DNA of 64,000 nt from JAEUSG01 sp964590225. Its GTDB lineage: Bacteria; Fibrobacterota; OXYB2-FULL-49-7; JAEUSG01. Every line of letters begins with the position of its first letter. Position 1 is the first letter of the stretch. Position numbers and translations under genes: made by a program. This document shows, piece by piece, positions 9,032-18,630 of this stretch. The stretch is from contig CAZPWS010000002.1 of assembly GCA_964590225.1 (NCBI GenBank), forward strand, positions 105,660-169,659, read 5' to 3'. Below the pieces are notes generated by a model. It was not told where the DNA came from. It saw only the letters and a list, made by a program, of their open reading frames with translations, and did no database searches.

Positions 9032-10930
9032 CTATCCACCAAACTGCCAATTAATTCCCCACTTTATTGCTGGTCCTGGCAAATAATATCCTGGTTCATA
9101 ACGGATAACATAATTACCCAAATTCTGAAACACAGCATAGTAATGGAATTTTTTAATTGTAAATCCCATGTTAATTTCAGTGTCAAGATGCCACTTTAAT
9201 GTCTTTGGTTGTGCTGAGAGCCATGGATCTATTGCCCACACATCAGGACGCAGTTTAAGATTAAAGCAACCGTCAACTTTAAGCCTGTTATTCACAAAAA
9301 GTCCATTAACTTGTGTTGCAGCCATCAGTGCAAAGGTGTTAAAGGAAGAATCCACAGAAGCCGGTCTTTTCCAGCCATAAACCACATACTCTGCCGATGC
9401 ACTTTGCGAAAAAGAGCCGGTTATAAAAGATAATTTCACCATATTGGCAATCCGCCGATCTTTATCAAGAACATCCTGCGAATATATCCAGTGTAACCCA
9501 TTAATATCCTGTACCGGTTTCATAAGAAATGGAGCTTTTGTATGATACAATTCAGCTGCATATTCACAAATGAATTTTCCCATTTTTGCAGTTAGAGCAC
9601 CCTCGGCATAGTCACTTTTAATTACGCTTACGCTATTGAGATCGGAAGCAACAAGATTCATCCTTTTGTTTGGAAGGAACTGCACCGCTGGTTCTGGCAA
9701 TCTTTTCTCGCTTCCTATCGCAAGACGAAGATCGATTGGAATGGAGTTAGAGGAAGTATGAATTCCTATTCTTGGCGAAATAGAGGTTGGAAGCGTTCCC
9801 TCCTTTAATCTTGAATCCATTCTTACGGCCCAGTCAATATTAAGCATTGTTGTAAAGATACTGGAAGTAAACTCCCTGTTAAAGGAATGCGCTACAAGAG
9901 AGCGCCATAAATCTTTATCGATATTTTCTTCCCACACATTATCGTTTGCTACTTCTGTCTTTATTTCCAGCTTGGTTTTGCCACGGGATATTGAAGTTTT
10001 TACAATCATGCCATAAGCGTCATTACCTTGCTTAATATACTGTGCACCCAAAAAACCGTTGCGTGGTTCTTTAGGAAATGAGAGCGAAGCCATCTCACCA
10101 TATGCGGTAACATTCCATGTAATTAATGACTTCCTTATGTTGTTTGCCCGTAATGTTAGTCTGTCGGAGACGCGGCGAGAGCTCAGATTAATTAGCGTAT
10201 TGCCATAAGGGCGACCATCAATTTGCGCATCTCGCATTAACTCATAATTGAGACACATGTTTATCCAGTCAACAGGTAATAAATTAACAGCTAAATTCCA
10301 CCGACTAAAGTCGCCGGAGAGCTTTAGCCCTTCGCTAACAAACTCGCTTTCGTCCCGTTTTAGTAAAGAACGGTAAATACCAAGAATAGCTTCAGGATGT
10401 GAGTAGTATTCCGGCTGGCCGTTAGAATATGTAGAACCATCAGACTGAAAAATTTTATTAAGAGAGAGAGAAAGGGCGGCCTTTGAGCTTATCTTTCTCG
10501 AAAAGGCAAATTGTACCGCATTCCAGCCAAATGGACCATTTTCCCAGCGTATTTGAGATAGGGGCGATGCGATAAAATTGTCCTGCTGATATAATACCAC
10601 CCTTCTTTCGGAACCTGATAAACCGCCATTGATAAAGTAATTCACAGAATCAATATTTTGTGTTGGTAGTCTTAAAAAGTAGATTCTGTCCGAAGACGCT
10701 CCTCGCAACGCAACACCATCAACTTCTAACACGAATGGGCGATCGTCAAGAAAAAGTTCCTTTCCCCTGAATTTGTAATCAGAAAGAGAGCCTCCATAGT
10801 TCAGGTAGGCTACATCGCCCCATGGCAGGTTCTTAAACTCCTCACCAAATGAGTAGCTATCCTGAAATTCACCATACGATTCATTTACGAAAAAAAGAGC
10901 AATAAAGACAGCGAAAATCACCGCCATCAC
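9032..10930 (-). CDS. Outer-membrane beta-barrel protein, TonB-receptor-like
   Basis: 632 aa with a signal peptide. Near the N-terminus a plug-like segment (FVLEVDGVALRG ... LPTQNIDSVNYFINGG) resembles the plug of TonB-dependent receptors. The rest is alternating, amphipathic beta-strand sequence ending in aromatic WGINWQF, as expected for an outer-membrane barrel. It is shorter than typical SusC proteins and shows no clear CNA_B-type extension. Start options are GTG at 10930, overlapping the upstream TAG by one base, or ATG at 10927. It is followed after 6 nt by the AraC-type sensor, suggesting transport or signalling linked to that sensor. Substrate unknown. Confidence 0.65.
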   Translation of the reverse strand: MMAVIFAVFIALFFVNESYGEFQDSYSFGEEFKNLPWGDVAYLNYGGSLSDYKFRGKELFLDDRPFVLEVDGVALRGASSDRIYFLRLPTQNIDSVNYFINGGLSGSERRVVLYQQDNFIASPLSQIRWENGPFGWNAVQFAFSRKISSKAALSLSLNKIFQSDGSTYSNGQPEYYSHPEAILGIYRSLLKRDESEFVSEGLKLSGDFSRWNLAVNLLPVDWINMCLNYELMRDAQIDGRPYGNTLINLSSRRVSDRLTLRANNIRKSLITWNVTAYGEMASLSFPKEPRNGFLGAQYIKQGNDAYGMIVKTSISRGKTKLEIKTEVANDNVWEENIDKDLWRSLVAHSFNREFTSSIFTTMLNIDWAVRMDSRLKEGTLPTSISPRIGIHTSSNSIPIDLRLAIGSEKRLPEPAVQFLPNKRMNLVASDLNSVSVIKSDYAEGALTAKMGKFICEYAAELYHTKAPFLMKPVQDINGLHWIYSQDVLDKDRRIANMVKLSFITGSFSQSASAEYVVYGWKRPASVDSSFNTFALMAATQVNGLFVNNRLKVDGCFNLKLRPDVWAIDPWLSAQPKTLKWHLDTEINMGFTIKKFHYYAVFQNLGNYVIRYEPGYYLPGPAIKWGINWQFGG

Positions 10931-11184
10931 TATTCCAAAAGCTCCCGCAAGTATGGTTTGATAAATATCGCTCCAATATCCCGCTTTTTAAGAATTGACA
11001 CCAAAAGATCAACCCTGTCTGGAGCTGGCTCTGCGATATTAACAAATATCTGTTCTTTGCCCCGAAGAGCAAAAAGGCCACAACGGATAGAAGCGGTTGC
11101 CTCTTCTCTTACCGGCAGAGCAAGCTGTTCACATACCATTTTTAATTCTTGATAAGTCTGTTCAGCTGATTGTGTCGTTTGCAA
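10930..11184 (-). CDS. Small conserved-looking protein, TTG start
   Basis: 84 aa if translation begins at the TTG at 11182-11184, which has GGGGGAG five bases upstream. Longer starts would run into tldD in another frame. The sequence has CGLFALRGKEQIFVN and ends in DIGAIFIKPYLRELLE, a compact alpha/beta pattern with no signal peptide. Its stop codon TAG shares one base with the GTG of the barrel gene downstream, implying translational coupling. It sits between tldD and the outer-membrane protein in a six-gene operon. Function unknown. Confidence 0.6.
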   Translation of the reverse strand: MQTTQSAEQTYQELKMVCEQLALPVREEATASIRCGLFALRGKEQIFVNIAEPAPDRVDLLVSILKKRDIGAIFIKPYLRELLE

Positions 11185-11201
11185 GAAATCTCCCCCACTT
11201 T

Positions 11202-12566
11202 CTACCCGATCAATAGATTGTTCACGCGAATATGCGGACCACCATCCGATACTGGTAAAGGAGACTGACCCTCTTTGCCACAACCACCCATGCCACCGAA
11301 AATTTTCATGTCGTTACCGATACAGTCAATATTATGTAGCGTCTCAAATACATTGCCGGTTAAAATCACATCACGAACCAGCCCGCCAATTTTACCATTT
11401 TTTATCTCATACGCTTTTTCGGCAGAAAAGGTAAACTGTTCAAGATCTGTATTTCCTCCCAACATACCGCATGCGTATATACCGTTAGCTATGCCGGAAA
11501 TCATCTCCTCAAAAGGAGTGGTGCCTTGTTCGATAAGCGTACATGACATTCTGACAATAGGCTTGAAGCGGTAAGTAAGCGCCCTTGCGTTTCCTGTAAG
11601 TTCACCATCCATTTTTTGGGCAGTTTCACGAGAGTGAAGGTGGCCGGCAAGTTTACCGTCTTTTATTAGATAAGTTTTTTTCGACTTAACTCCTTCGTCG
11701 TCGTAAGGATACCCGCCAGCCTCGGCATAAAGCGAACCATCATCAACCATATTCAAAAAATCAGGTCCAAATACTGTTCCCTTGACCATCTTTGCAGCTA
11801 TAGCAGGATTCTCGGAGATAAAATCCGCTTCGCTTAAATGGCCAAATGCTTCGTGAGCAAAAACTCCTGTAAGCTTTGGATCAAGCACAACTGTATATCG
11901 GCCGCCTGCAATCTTTGGCGCGTCAAGCAGAGCATTGGCGTCTTTTACAAGGCTCTCTACCATATCTTCTATTCCGAGCACATTTCCAAATCCTCTATGG
12001 TCGCCAACCGAATGATATGACCTCTGGACATTATTCCCGTCTCGCGCGGTAGCGGCAAGAGTTATTCCGGTAAACTGCCGCTCCATTGATAACTCAGTAC
12101 CGTTTGAGGAACAAAAAAAGCTGTTAACTATTCTATCAAGATAAACAACTCTCGACGATACTATTCTTTTTCCCATTAGAATGGCATTGTTATATCGGCG
12201 TACTATTTCAAATTTGTCATTTAACGAATACTTTGAGGCGGATTCACCTTCGCCCTGTTTAAAACTACCCTTAACTGCAGGCGAATCCTTAAGCCCTGTA
12301 GTCCCACGGCCTACCGCTTTTGCCTGGGCAATTGCTTCGGCAAATGCCTTCTCAAGATCGGTGGGACGGTTAAATGAACAAAAGCCCCATCCACCTTTAT
12401 GGCAAGCGCGAACACAGCCTCCAGAAGACTCCTTATCGCCTATTTCGTCTATTTCCTTGCCAGCCATTGCAACCGATGCGCTTGCCCTCTCTTCCAGTCT
12501 GACTTCAACATAATCCGCCGATCCCATTCCAACCAGCTTGACAGCACTATCTTTAAGGTCAATCAT
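11202..12566 (-). CDS. tldD: TldD/PmbA-family metalloprotease
   Basis: 454 aa with the TldD zinc motif HEAFGH (HExxxH, 238-243) and the family C-terminus GGCGKEGQSPLPVSDGGP. TldD proteins normally act with TldE/PmbA as a cytoplasmic protease that processes peptides; no partner gene was seen in this window. The gene lies 6 nt after trpS and 17 nt before the TTG-start small gene, so it is probably co-transcribed. No signal peptide. Length is normal for the family. Confidence 0.9.
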   Translation of the reverse strand: MIDLKDSAVKLVGMGSADYVEVRLEERASASVAMAGKEIDEIGDKESSGGCVRACHKGGWGFCSFNRPTDLEKAFAEAIAQAKAVGRGTTGLKDSPAVKGSFKQGEGESASKYSLNDKFEIVRRYNNAILMGKRIVSSRVVYLDRIVNSFFCSSNGTELSMERQFTGITLAATARDGNNVQRSYHSVGDHRGFGNVLGIEDMVESLVKDANALLDAPKIAGGRYTVVLDPKLTGVFAHEAFGHLSEADFISENPAIAAKMVKGTVFGPDFLNMVDDGSLYAEAGGYPYDDEGVKSKKTYLIKDGKLAGHLHSRETAQKMDGELTGNARALTYRFKPIVRMSCTLIEQGTTPFEEMISGIANGIYACGMLGGNTDLEQFTFSAEKAYEIKNGKIGGLVRDVILTGNVFETLHNIDCIGNDMKIFGGMGGCGKEGQSPLPVSDGGPHIRVNNLLIG

Positions 12567-12572
12567 TGTAAA

Positions 12573-13562
12573 TCATTTCCCCTTTTTCCTTATGCCAATG
12601 GCCTCGCGAACCTCTTTCATAGTTTCGTTTGCAATTCGACTGCAAGCCGTTGCTCCCCTTGAAAGGGCATCACTCACAATATCTGAATTTTCGCCAAGAA
12701 ACGCATGCTTCTCCCTTATAGGAGCGAGTTCGGTGGCCATATTGGCAGAAAGTTTGAGCTTGCAATCAACGCAACCAATACCCGCCTTTCTGCACTCACA
12801 ATTAATTTCGGCAATGGTTTCAGGGGATGAAAAGTGTTGGTGAAGGGCGAAGATATTACATACAGAAGGATCCCCAGGATCGTTCCGTCTTTTCCTGTTA
12901 ATGTCGGTTATTGCTGGTTTAAGCTTTCGTTCTATTTCCTCTGGTGAATCAAAAAGGGCAATCGTGTTATTCATGCTTTTGCTCATTTTAGCCTTACCGT
13001 CAAGCCCCATAATCCTTGCAGCAGCACCTATGCGAGCAGATGGTTCAACAAGTATTTCACCATATCTTGAATTGAAACGCCTTATTACTTCGCGGGCTAA
13101 TTCAAGGTGCTGAACCTGATCCTCTCCAACAGGTACAACGGCTGCTTTGTAAAGGGCTATGTCTGCCGTCTGGAGAACAGGATAGGTAAACAGGCCCACA
13201 TTAATATCATCGGGGTGCTGTTCAGCCTTTTGCTTGTACTGCGTCATTCTTTCGAGATGCCCCATATGGATCACCGTACCGAGTATCCATGATAGCTCTG
13301 TATGTTCTGGTACTGCTGACTGAACAAAAAGGTTGCATTTATCGGGATCAAGTCCAGCCGCCAATAGACCTTTTGCCGTTTCAAATATTCGTCTATTAAA
13401 ACTTGTCGCATCCTGTGCAACGGTTATTGCATGATAATCAACCACACAATAGATTGCTTCGTGTGTTTCCTGCAAGGCTACCCAGTTCTTAATGGCTCCA
13501 AGGTAGTTACCAATATGTATTTCGCCGCTTGGCTGAATTCCACTGAATAATCTCGGCTTCAT
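12573..13562 (-). CDS. trpS: Tryptophanyl-tRNA synthetase
   Basis: 329 aa class I aminoacyl-tRNA synthetase that charges tRNA-Trp. It has the HIGH-type motif HIGN (16-19, within PSGEIHIGNYLG) and the KMSKS loop (192-196). The fold start GIQPSGEIHIGNYLGA is characteristic of bacterial TrpS, and the length is typical. It is preceded by the TPR gene (18 nt gap) and followed closely by tldD in a minus-strand operon. Confidence 0.97.
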   Translation of the reverse strand: MKPRLFSGIQPSGEIHIGNYLGAIKNWVALQETHEAIYCVVDYHAITVAQDATSFNRRIFETAKGLLAAGLDPDKCNLFVQSAVPEHTELSWILGTVIHMGHLERMTQYKQKAEQHPDDINVGLFTYPVLQTADIALYKAAVVPVGEDQVQHLELAREVIRRFNSRYGEILVEPSARIGAAARIMGLDGKAKMSKSMNNTIALFDSPEEIERKLKPAITDINRKRRNDPGDPSVCNIFALHQHFSSPETIAEINCECRKAGIGCVDCKLKLSANMATELAPIREKHAFLGENSDIVSDALSRGATACSRIANETMKEVREAIGIRKKGK

Positions 13563-13580
13563 TATTAAACAGGCCTCCCT

Positions 13581-15299
13581 TTATCTCAATTTCATCAAAT
13601 GTTCCTGACAAACTCCAGTCCACCAGTTTTGAGGGCTCTTTTTCAGGAACTCCGTAAGCCGCTCAACCGCCTCTCGGCGGCTGTTTCTCTTTATATGTAC
13701 CATTGCCAAATTATAAAGCACATCAAGATTCTCACTATCCAAAGCGTGAGCTTTTTCAAAACATTCAGCCGCTTTATCGAATAGTTCGTCCCGAGTATTG
13801 AAAATACCCATACCATAAAGGGCTTCGACGGTAGGTGAACTTCCTGCGGAAACAGTTTCGAATTCGAGCCTCATTGCTTCGTATGCCTCGCGGCTCATGG
13901 CGACAGGATCATACTTGAGCGGGACCTTTATATCGTTTCGGCCCGGAGCTATTTCATGGTTAAACCAAATCCGTATCGCTTTAGGCAAAACCTTGTATCC
14001 ACGGGTTTCCATGCCCATGAAAACTGAATAATCTTTGGCAAATTTTTCCTTTAGCCGGATAATTGACCTGATTCCCCTGTTTTCTTCAATTTTGTTATAA
14101 CTCATCAGCAAGGCTTTGTCTTCGTCCATATCGAGTTTATACTCGACAATTCCGGCAAAAAGAGAATCCTCAATTTTTCCCGGCGAAAAAAGCGGTACAA
14201 GTATGGCGTTGTTTTTCCAGTCGTAAAGCGAGTTTCCAAATCCTGGCAAAATTATAAACTTGGGCAAACCAAGATATTTGGCCCTTTCATTCTTAAAAAC
14301 TTTTGGGTCAAATTCTTCTACCAACTTGATTACCTTTTGCAGTTTGGCAACTGTTATAGGCTTGGTCTGAGCGGTCCAGACCGAAAAGGATTCAGCCCGA
14401 ACTCTCTTTGCGCAAAGCGACATCAGCCCCTTGAAGTAGTCAAGCGAACTATTCAATTGTGCTTCCACTTCAACAGGCGAAAGCATGGACGACTGCATGG
14501 ATAAAGTCTTGAGTTCCACCTCCTTGCGCGCCATCTTATTTTCGATATCAACCTTTTCTGCCATTAGGGTGTTTATCTCTTCGGAAACAGCAACAAGCTC
14601 CTTTTCCTGCGATGGATTTCGGATTTCAGTCAATACATTCCTGAAAGTGGTCTGCTGTTTCAGATAGTCCTGCTGCCAGGAAGCAAGCTCCCTTTTCCCC
14701 TGAACATCGAGAAATTTACCGGTTGCTACTTCTTTTTGTCTGCGCAAAATTGTCAGTTTTAAATCGTCGAGACATTGCGCTTTTTCAAGACGGCAAACGG
14801 TCTGATCCCGCAATGGAGAATTCAAAAGTCCCCTGGACTGCAACGCCTCTTCAAGAGCAGCAATAAAGGATGATCTTCTCTCGTCTTTTTTTGCTTCGAT
14901 ATCCTTATCTTTGACAATTATCTGATGTTTAAGATCTGAGATATCGTTTTTTATGGCATCTTGCTTGTCAAAATTGAGTATCCTTTGATATTCGGCTACA
15001 ATCCAATCGGCAAATTGCAGAATGAGACTTTCTTTGTGCGGAATATTCTCTGCGGCTACAGCCTTAATCTCCTCGTCCCCTCCTTCGATCAAAGATTTAT
15101 CGATTAGCCCGCTGTTTATAAAAGGTAACTCATCTGACAAATCTATCTGTTCCGCACTGCCGCCGTTGGCTTTTTCCCGTATAAGGCTGAAAACCATGTC
15201 CCAGTAGAGGGTATTGAGAGCCTGACGGTTCTTCCGGTTGGAAGGATCGCTTTTATATTCTTTAATTAAACCAAGATCGTTTCGTGGTATTGTTGCCAT
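13581..15299 (-). CDS. Cytoplasmic coiled-coil and TPR protein of unknown function
   Basis: 572 aa without signal peptide or membrane helix. Residues about 110-260 are rich in charged heptads (DIEAKKDERRSSF, ISEEINTLMAEKVDIENKM-like stretches), predicting coiled coil. The C-terminal about 70 residues match tetratricopeptide helices (ELFDKAAECFEKAHALDSEN, LDVLYNLAMVHIKRNSRREAVERL). It is the first gene of the operon containing trpS and tldD. A scaffold or assembly role is plausible, but no specific function is recognised. Confidence 0.6.
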   Translation of the reverse strand: MATIPRNDLGLIKEYKSDPSNRKNRQALNTLYWDMVFSLIREKANGGSAEQIDLSDELPFINSGLIDKSLIEGGDEEIKAVAAENIPHKESLILQFADWIVAEYQRILNFDKQDAIKNDISDLKHQIIVKDKDIEAKKDERRSSFIAALEEALQSRGLLNSPLRDQTVCRLEKAQCLDDLKLTILRRQKEVATGKFLDVQGKRELASWQQDYLKQQTTFRNVLTEIRNPSQEKELVAVSEEINTLMAEKVDIENKMARKEVELKTLSMQSSMLSPVEVEAQLNSSLDYFKGLMSLCAKRVRAESFSVWTAQTKPITVAKLQKVIKLVEEFDPKVFKNERAKYLGLPKFIILPGFGNSLYDWKNNAILVPLFSPGKIEDSLFAGIVEYKLDMDEDKALLMSYNKIEENRGIRSIIRLKEKFAKDYSVFMGMETRGYKVLPKAIRIWFNHEIAPGRNDIKVPLKYDPVAMSREAYEAMRLEFETVSAGSSPTVEALYGMGIFNTRDELFDKAAECFEKAHALDSENLDVLYNLAMVHIKRNSRREAVERLTEFLKKSPQNWWTGVCQEHLMKLR

Positions 15300-15380
15300 G
15301 ATGATTTTAGGCTTAAAAACTAATTTATGCGGCTTGCTCTCTGCAATTTAAGTCGGGGAAGAAAACTGTATGTTTAATAA

Positions 15381-18095
15381 TCAAGTTTCGTTGTAAAGTC
15401 TGACCTCGAATATTCTAGCACTTCTAGAACCATGCGTTTTAGTCACAAGAATGCGAATCCTCTCCACTTGTCTCTGAGTGAATCTATGTACACACCGGCG
15501 ATTGAAATTGCCTTTGACCTGCGCAATAGGATACCAGGTGCCGTTATAAAAACCGTCCACCAAATAATCGCTGATCAATGATTCCGGTTCTCCGGTAAGC
15601 GGCTCCAGCATGGAAGGATTGTTCATGTCCGTATCAAAAGTCAGATATATGGCACTCAGGTTTGTCGGTTGGTCGAAAGAGAGTTCAAGCCACTGCGGCA
15701 GTGATTGATCAGGATCGCTGACCCATGCGTAATTTCCGGCATCAAGGATTCGGCCATAACCGTTGACTACACTGGAACCACGACAATCAGCCAAACGCTC
15801 TTGAGGTTTCGTAAGGCTGATGCTGTGGGCTTCCCAGCGTATATTGGGAAATTCCTCATCGGGCTGTCTCCGTTCAGACCGAGTCCAGTCCAGCGGCGGC
15901 ATCACAAGGAGCCCCCAAGCTAATCCGGGTGTCCTGTCGACTCTGGCCCAGAGATACCTCAGTTCCACTTCAAGGTCAAGATCAAATTTGACCCATAGAC
16001 TGCTACGGGGCGGCACTAATGCTTTGGGAGCAGCTAATTCTTTTCTGCTAATATCGTAACCATCCGGATCTTGCTGGTCAAAAAGATGAAGGGTCACTGT
16101 GATTGGCGCATCGGTCTCATTGCGAAATCTGGACCAGATAGCCCGGATTCGGCTATTTTCGGTGCGTGGAAAGAAAACCGCACGCTCCTGATCCAGAGGC
16201 AAGAATCCCTTTTCTATCCCCAAGTGCCAGGGAAAAAATTCGCTTCGGGAATAACTCGATTCAGTAATCCGCGCCAATCGCGCCAAATCAAGACAATCTT
16301 CGTTTTTAACACCAGGGACATAGTGATCGTCCTTGAGAAGCGCTTGTTGAAGTTCGCGGATATGTTGTCTCCCCAATTCTCTTGGCGTTACCCTTTTTTC
16401 GAGGCAAAGCGATACGGCGGTGGCTGCCGCTTGTGCCATAGCGGCGATGGTACCCTGAATCCGCGCCGTCCCCAGTGCCACATGCGAGACACTGGCGCAA
16501 CGCCCTGCAAACAGAAGGTTGGAGATATTCTTTGAATAGAGGCTGCGAAAGGGAACTTTTACCAGCGGTACATGCGTATTGGAAAAAAAGGGGCCTTCAC
16601 TGCCGGAGAATATACCCTTGGGATGGTGCAGATCAATGGGCCAGCCTGTGTGTGAAATCTTGTCTTCAAAATCACGACCCTCAATGCAGTCGTTCTGCGT
16701 CAAGACATAATCACCAACGAAACGACGGCTCTCGCGTTTAGCGTCAAAATGGGGCATGAACTTCAATTGATAATTGGCAAACGACTCTTTCTTGTCCCAG
16801 AGATTTTTCAAGAAATGATAGTATCCCAATACAATACGGAAGAGTTCATCCCGGGCCGCTTCCGCGTCGAACAGATCATCCAGCACATTGGGTGCTTCCA
16901 GCCACCAGGGAAAATAAAAGTTCTCGATATGACGACCGAAAGCATTGGGATCAAACCTCGGAACCCAGACAGGCGCTTCGTAGGCCACAGGTTTCCCTGT
17001 ATCTTCAAAACGGCGTCTTTTCCCTAGCAGGCATCCGCTCATGGTACAGTGATCATAATTTTCAGGAGCGAATTCCTCGTTATGCTGCCGTTTGGATTCG
17101 CGTCCCAAGCGGTATTTGGCGCCTGCAAAATAACCCAGCCAGCCGTCTCCTGTACAATCCATGAAGTATTTGGCGCTTGCTGATATCCGGTGGCCCTCGA
17201 TCACATGAAAAGCCGTGCAGCGCCGGATAAAGTCACCCTCTGTTTCCGCGGAACAGACATGATAATCGGAAAGGACCGTAAGATTATCTTCATTCCCGCA
17301 CAACTTCTCCAAAACCGTAGTCCATGAGGGCTTGTTCACATCATCCTTGTCTGGCCGTTGCTTCCACGCATCAATATTCTTCGCATGATTGCGGATAATC
17401 TCTTCCACAATACCGCCCTCTCTGGCATGCGGTTGACGAGCGGAGGCTCCGTTAAAATTGATACCTGCCTCGGAGGAAGCATTGCCACCCAGAACGGGAC
17501 GGTTATTGATGAGCAGTGTCTTGAGTCCGCGCCTTGCCGCTATGATAGCCGCCGGTACCCCGGCAGGCCCCCCACCAGCGATAATGAGATCAAAATCACC
17601 CACGGGCTTCGGATCCATGCTGATATTTTTTATTCGGGCTCGTTCCCTGATATATGCCTCGACCGGCCTCGGCGGAACCGTATCCATGTCCGAGGTGATG
17701 AAGATCGCCGCAAAACGACCAAAATAGCCGGTCTCGTCACACGCCACTACGGTTGATTCACCCTCAGGAAGATTAAAATCTCCGGCGCACTGCCAATACC
17801 AGTCGTGGGTAGGCAGGCTACCGAGGCTTGGAACCGATTTCTGACCGTTAATTTTAAAATGGAACAAACCGGGATTGTGCGGATGCAGCCAGTTTTTAGT
17901 TCTGACCCAAAAACGGTAGGTTCCATCAGCCGGAATGGTAAAGGTGGCCACGGCGTCGCGCACTGGCGTACCTGGTTCATGACACGCGAGAAGATAGGGA
18001 GAACCCATCAGATGGGCGAATTGGGTATCTAGTTTCCACTCGCCCTTGTCCTGAAAATCTGCGGCATCAAGCCAGAGCTCTGTTGAAGCAATCAT
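15381..18095 (-). CDS. FAD-dependent oxidoreductase with flanking beta domains
   Basis: 904 aa. An N-terminal beta domain (about 1-150, carbohydrate-binding-like, with FTIPADGTYRFWVRTKNW) precedes an FAD_oxidored-type Rossmann domain with GGGPAG (174-179) and VLGGNASSEAG. The C-terminus (about 750-904) is a discoidin-like beta domain (VERIRILVTK ... FEVRLYNE). No signal peptide is evident, so it probably acts in the cytoplasm. This family is common next to glycan-degrading genes, but substrates are poorly known. The ATG at 18095 overlaps the TGA of a decayed upstream reading frame (ATGA), suggesting it once followed a secreted enzyme gene. Confidence 0.8.
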   Translation of the reverse strand: MIASTELWLDAADFQDKGEWKLDTQFAHLMGSPYLLACHEPGTPVRDAVATFTIPADGTYRFWVRTKNWLHPHNPGLFHFKINGQKSVPSLGSLPTHDWYWQCAGDFNLPEGESTVVACDETGYFGRFAAIFITSDMDTVPPRPVEAYIRERARIKNISMDPKPVGDFDLIIAGGGPAGVPAAIIAARRGLKTLLINNRPVLGGNASSEAGINFNGASARQPHAREGGIVEEIIRNHAKNIDAWKQRPDKDDVNKPSWTTVLEKLCGNEDNLTVLSDYHVCSAETEGDFIRRCTAFHVIEGHRISASAKYFMDCTGDGWLGYFAGAKYRLGRESKRQHNEEFAPENYDHCTMSGCLLGKRRRFEDTGKPVAYEAPVWVPRFDPNAFGRHIENFYFPWWLEAPNVLDDLFDAEAARDELFRIVLGYYHFLKNLWDKKESFANYQLKFMPHFDAKRESRRFVGDYVLTQNDCIEGRDFEDKISHTGWPIDLHHPKGIFSGSEGPFFSNTHVPLVKVPFRSLYSKNISNLLFAGRCASVSHVALGTARIQGTIAAMAQAAATAVSLCLEKRVTPRELGRQHIRELQQALLKDDHYVPGVKNEDCLDLARLARITESSYSRSEFFPWHLGIEKGFLPLDQERAVFFPRTENSRIRAIWSRFRNETDAPITVTLHLFDQQDPDGYDISRKELAAPKALVPPRSSLWVKFDLDLEVELRYLWARVDRTPGLAWGLLVMPPLDWTRSERRQPDEEFPNIRWEAHSISLTKPQERLADCRGSSVVNGYGRILDAGNYAWVSDPDQSLPQWLELSFDQPTNLSAIYLTFDTDMNNPSMLEPLTGEPESLISDYLVDGFYNGTWYPIAQVKGNFNRRCVHRFTQRQVERIRILVTKTHGSRSARIFEVRLYNET

Positions 18096-18166
18096 CGTAC
18101 GAGCAATATTTTTTGTTTCAATTCACGCGTTCCTTCTTTTAGTCGTACCACATATAAACCTGTTGA
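18092..18166 (-). pseudogene. Remnant of a C-terminal sorting domain
   Basis: The minus strand reads STGLYVVRLKEGTRELKQ followed by KILLVR and a TGA at 18092-18094. This is the ending typical of the SPNP-type sorting domains elsewhere in the window (compare EGVYVVKI and SGVYFVHV ends). The frame extends upstream to about 18240 but the conserved core is missing. The stop overlaps the ATG of the FAD oxidoreductase (ATGA), as in a translationally coupled gene pair. Best read as the tail of a lost secreted enzyme gene. Confidence 0.55.
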
Positions 18167-18218
18167 ACAAATCCGCTTCGCGGAAGCTTTAATCATATGG
18201 TCAATATAGTTTTCTCTA

Positions 18219-18329
18219 TTACCTTGACGCAATAGATATCTTAGCCTTTACATTATTCTTGTTAACTGTCAGCCGAATTCTTTCGAAATCTCCTTTATGT
18301 GTCCCTAATTTAACATAGGAGGAGTGCAA
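18219..18329 (-). pseudogene. Possible further fragment of the lost secreted gene
   Basis: In a second minus-strand frame, a 36-residue stretch reads SYVKLGTHKGDFERIRLTV and continues to ISIASR before a TAA at 18219-18221. It has the look of a beta-rich coding segment and lies just upstream of the sorting-domain remnant, separated by a frame change. It may belong to the same decayed gene. No full-length frame or start remains. Low certainty because the segment is short. Confidence 0.3.
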
Positions 18330-18330
18330 T

Positions 18331-18561
18331 AAGGGAAGAAAGAATATTGTAATTGTAGGTGCAGGCCCGGGAGGCCTCACTGCCGCCATGATATTAGCCG
18401 CCCGAGGCTATAAAGTGTCCATGTTTTTTCTTACGATGACCTTATCTCTTGGGCGAAGCCTGATGGATGTATTGGGTGACTACTTCTTTATTCCAGCTTT
18501 AGATTTTAATTTCAGAGCAGAACGGCAGCGATATAGGCTCTTTTCAAAAGCAACTGGTTGA
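18331..18561 (+). pseudogene. Degenerate flavoprotein fragment, phytoene-desaturase-like N-terminus
   Basis: The plus strand contains NIVIVGAGPGGLTAAMILAA followed by RGYKVSMF, the dinucleotide-binding start of phytoene desaturase/amine oxidase-type flavoproteins. No in-frame start precedes it: a ribosome-site-like AGGAGG at about 18317 is followed by an out-of-frame ATA. The frame closes at a TGA at 18559-18561 after only about 40 further residues that no longer resemble the family. This indicates an internal deletion and frameshift. It lies opposite to its neighbours. Confidence 0.6.
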
Positions 18562-18630
18562 ACACCTAAAAAAATTGCTGTATAGTTGGGGTTTTCGACC
18601 TCATCTCACTTCTGTGCCTGGTTCAATTGA

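Noticed and set aside
16071..16535. 154-aa plus-strand frame inside the FAD oxidoreductase region
   Set aside because: The opposite strand carries an intact 904-aa protein with clear motifs; this frame has none.
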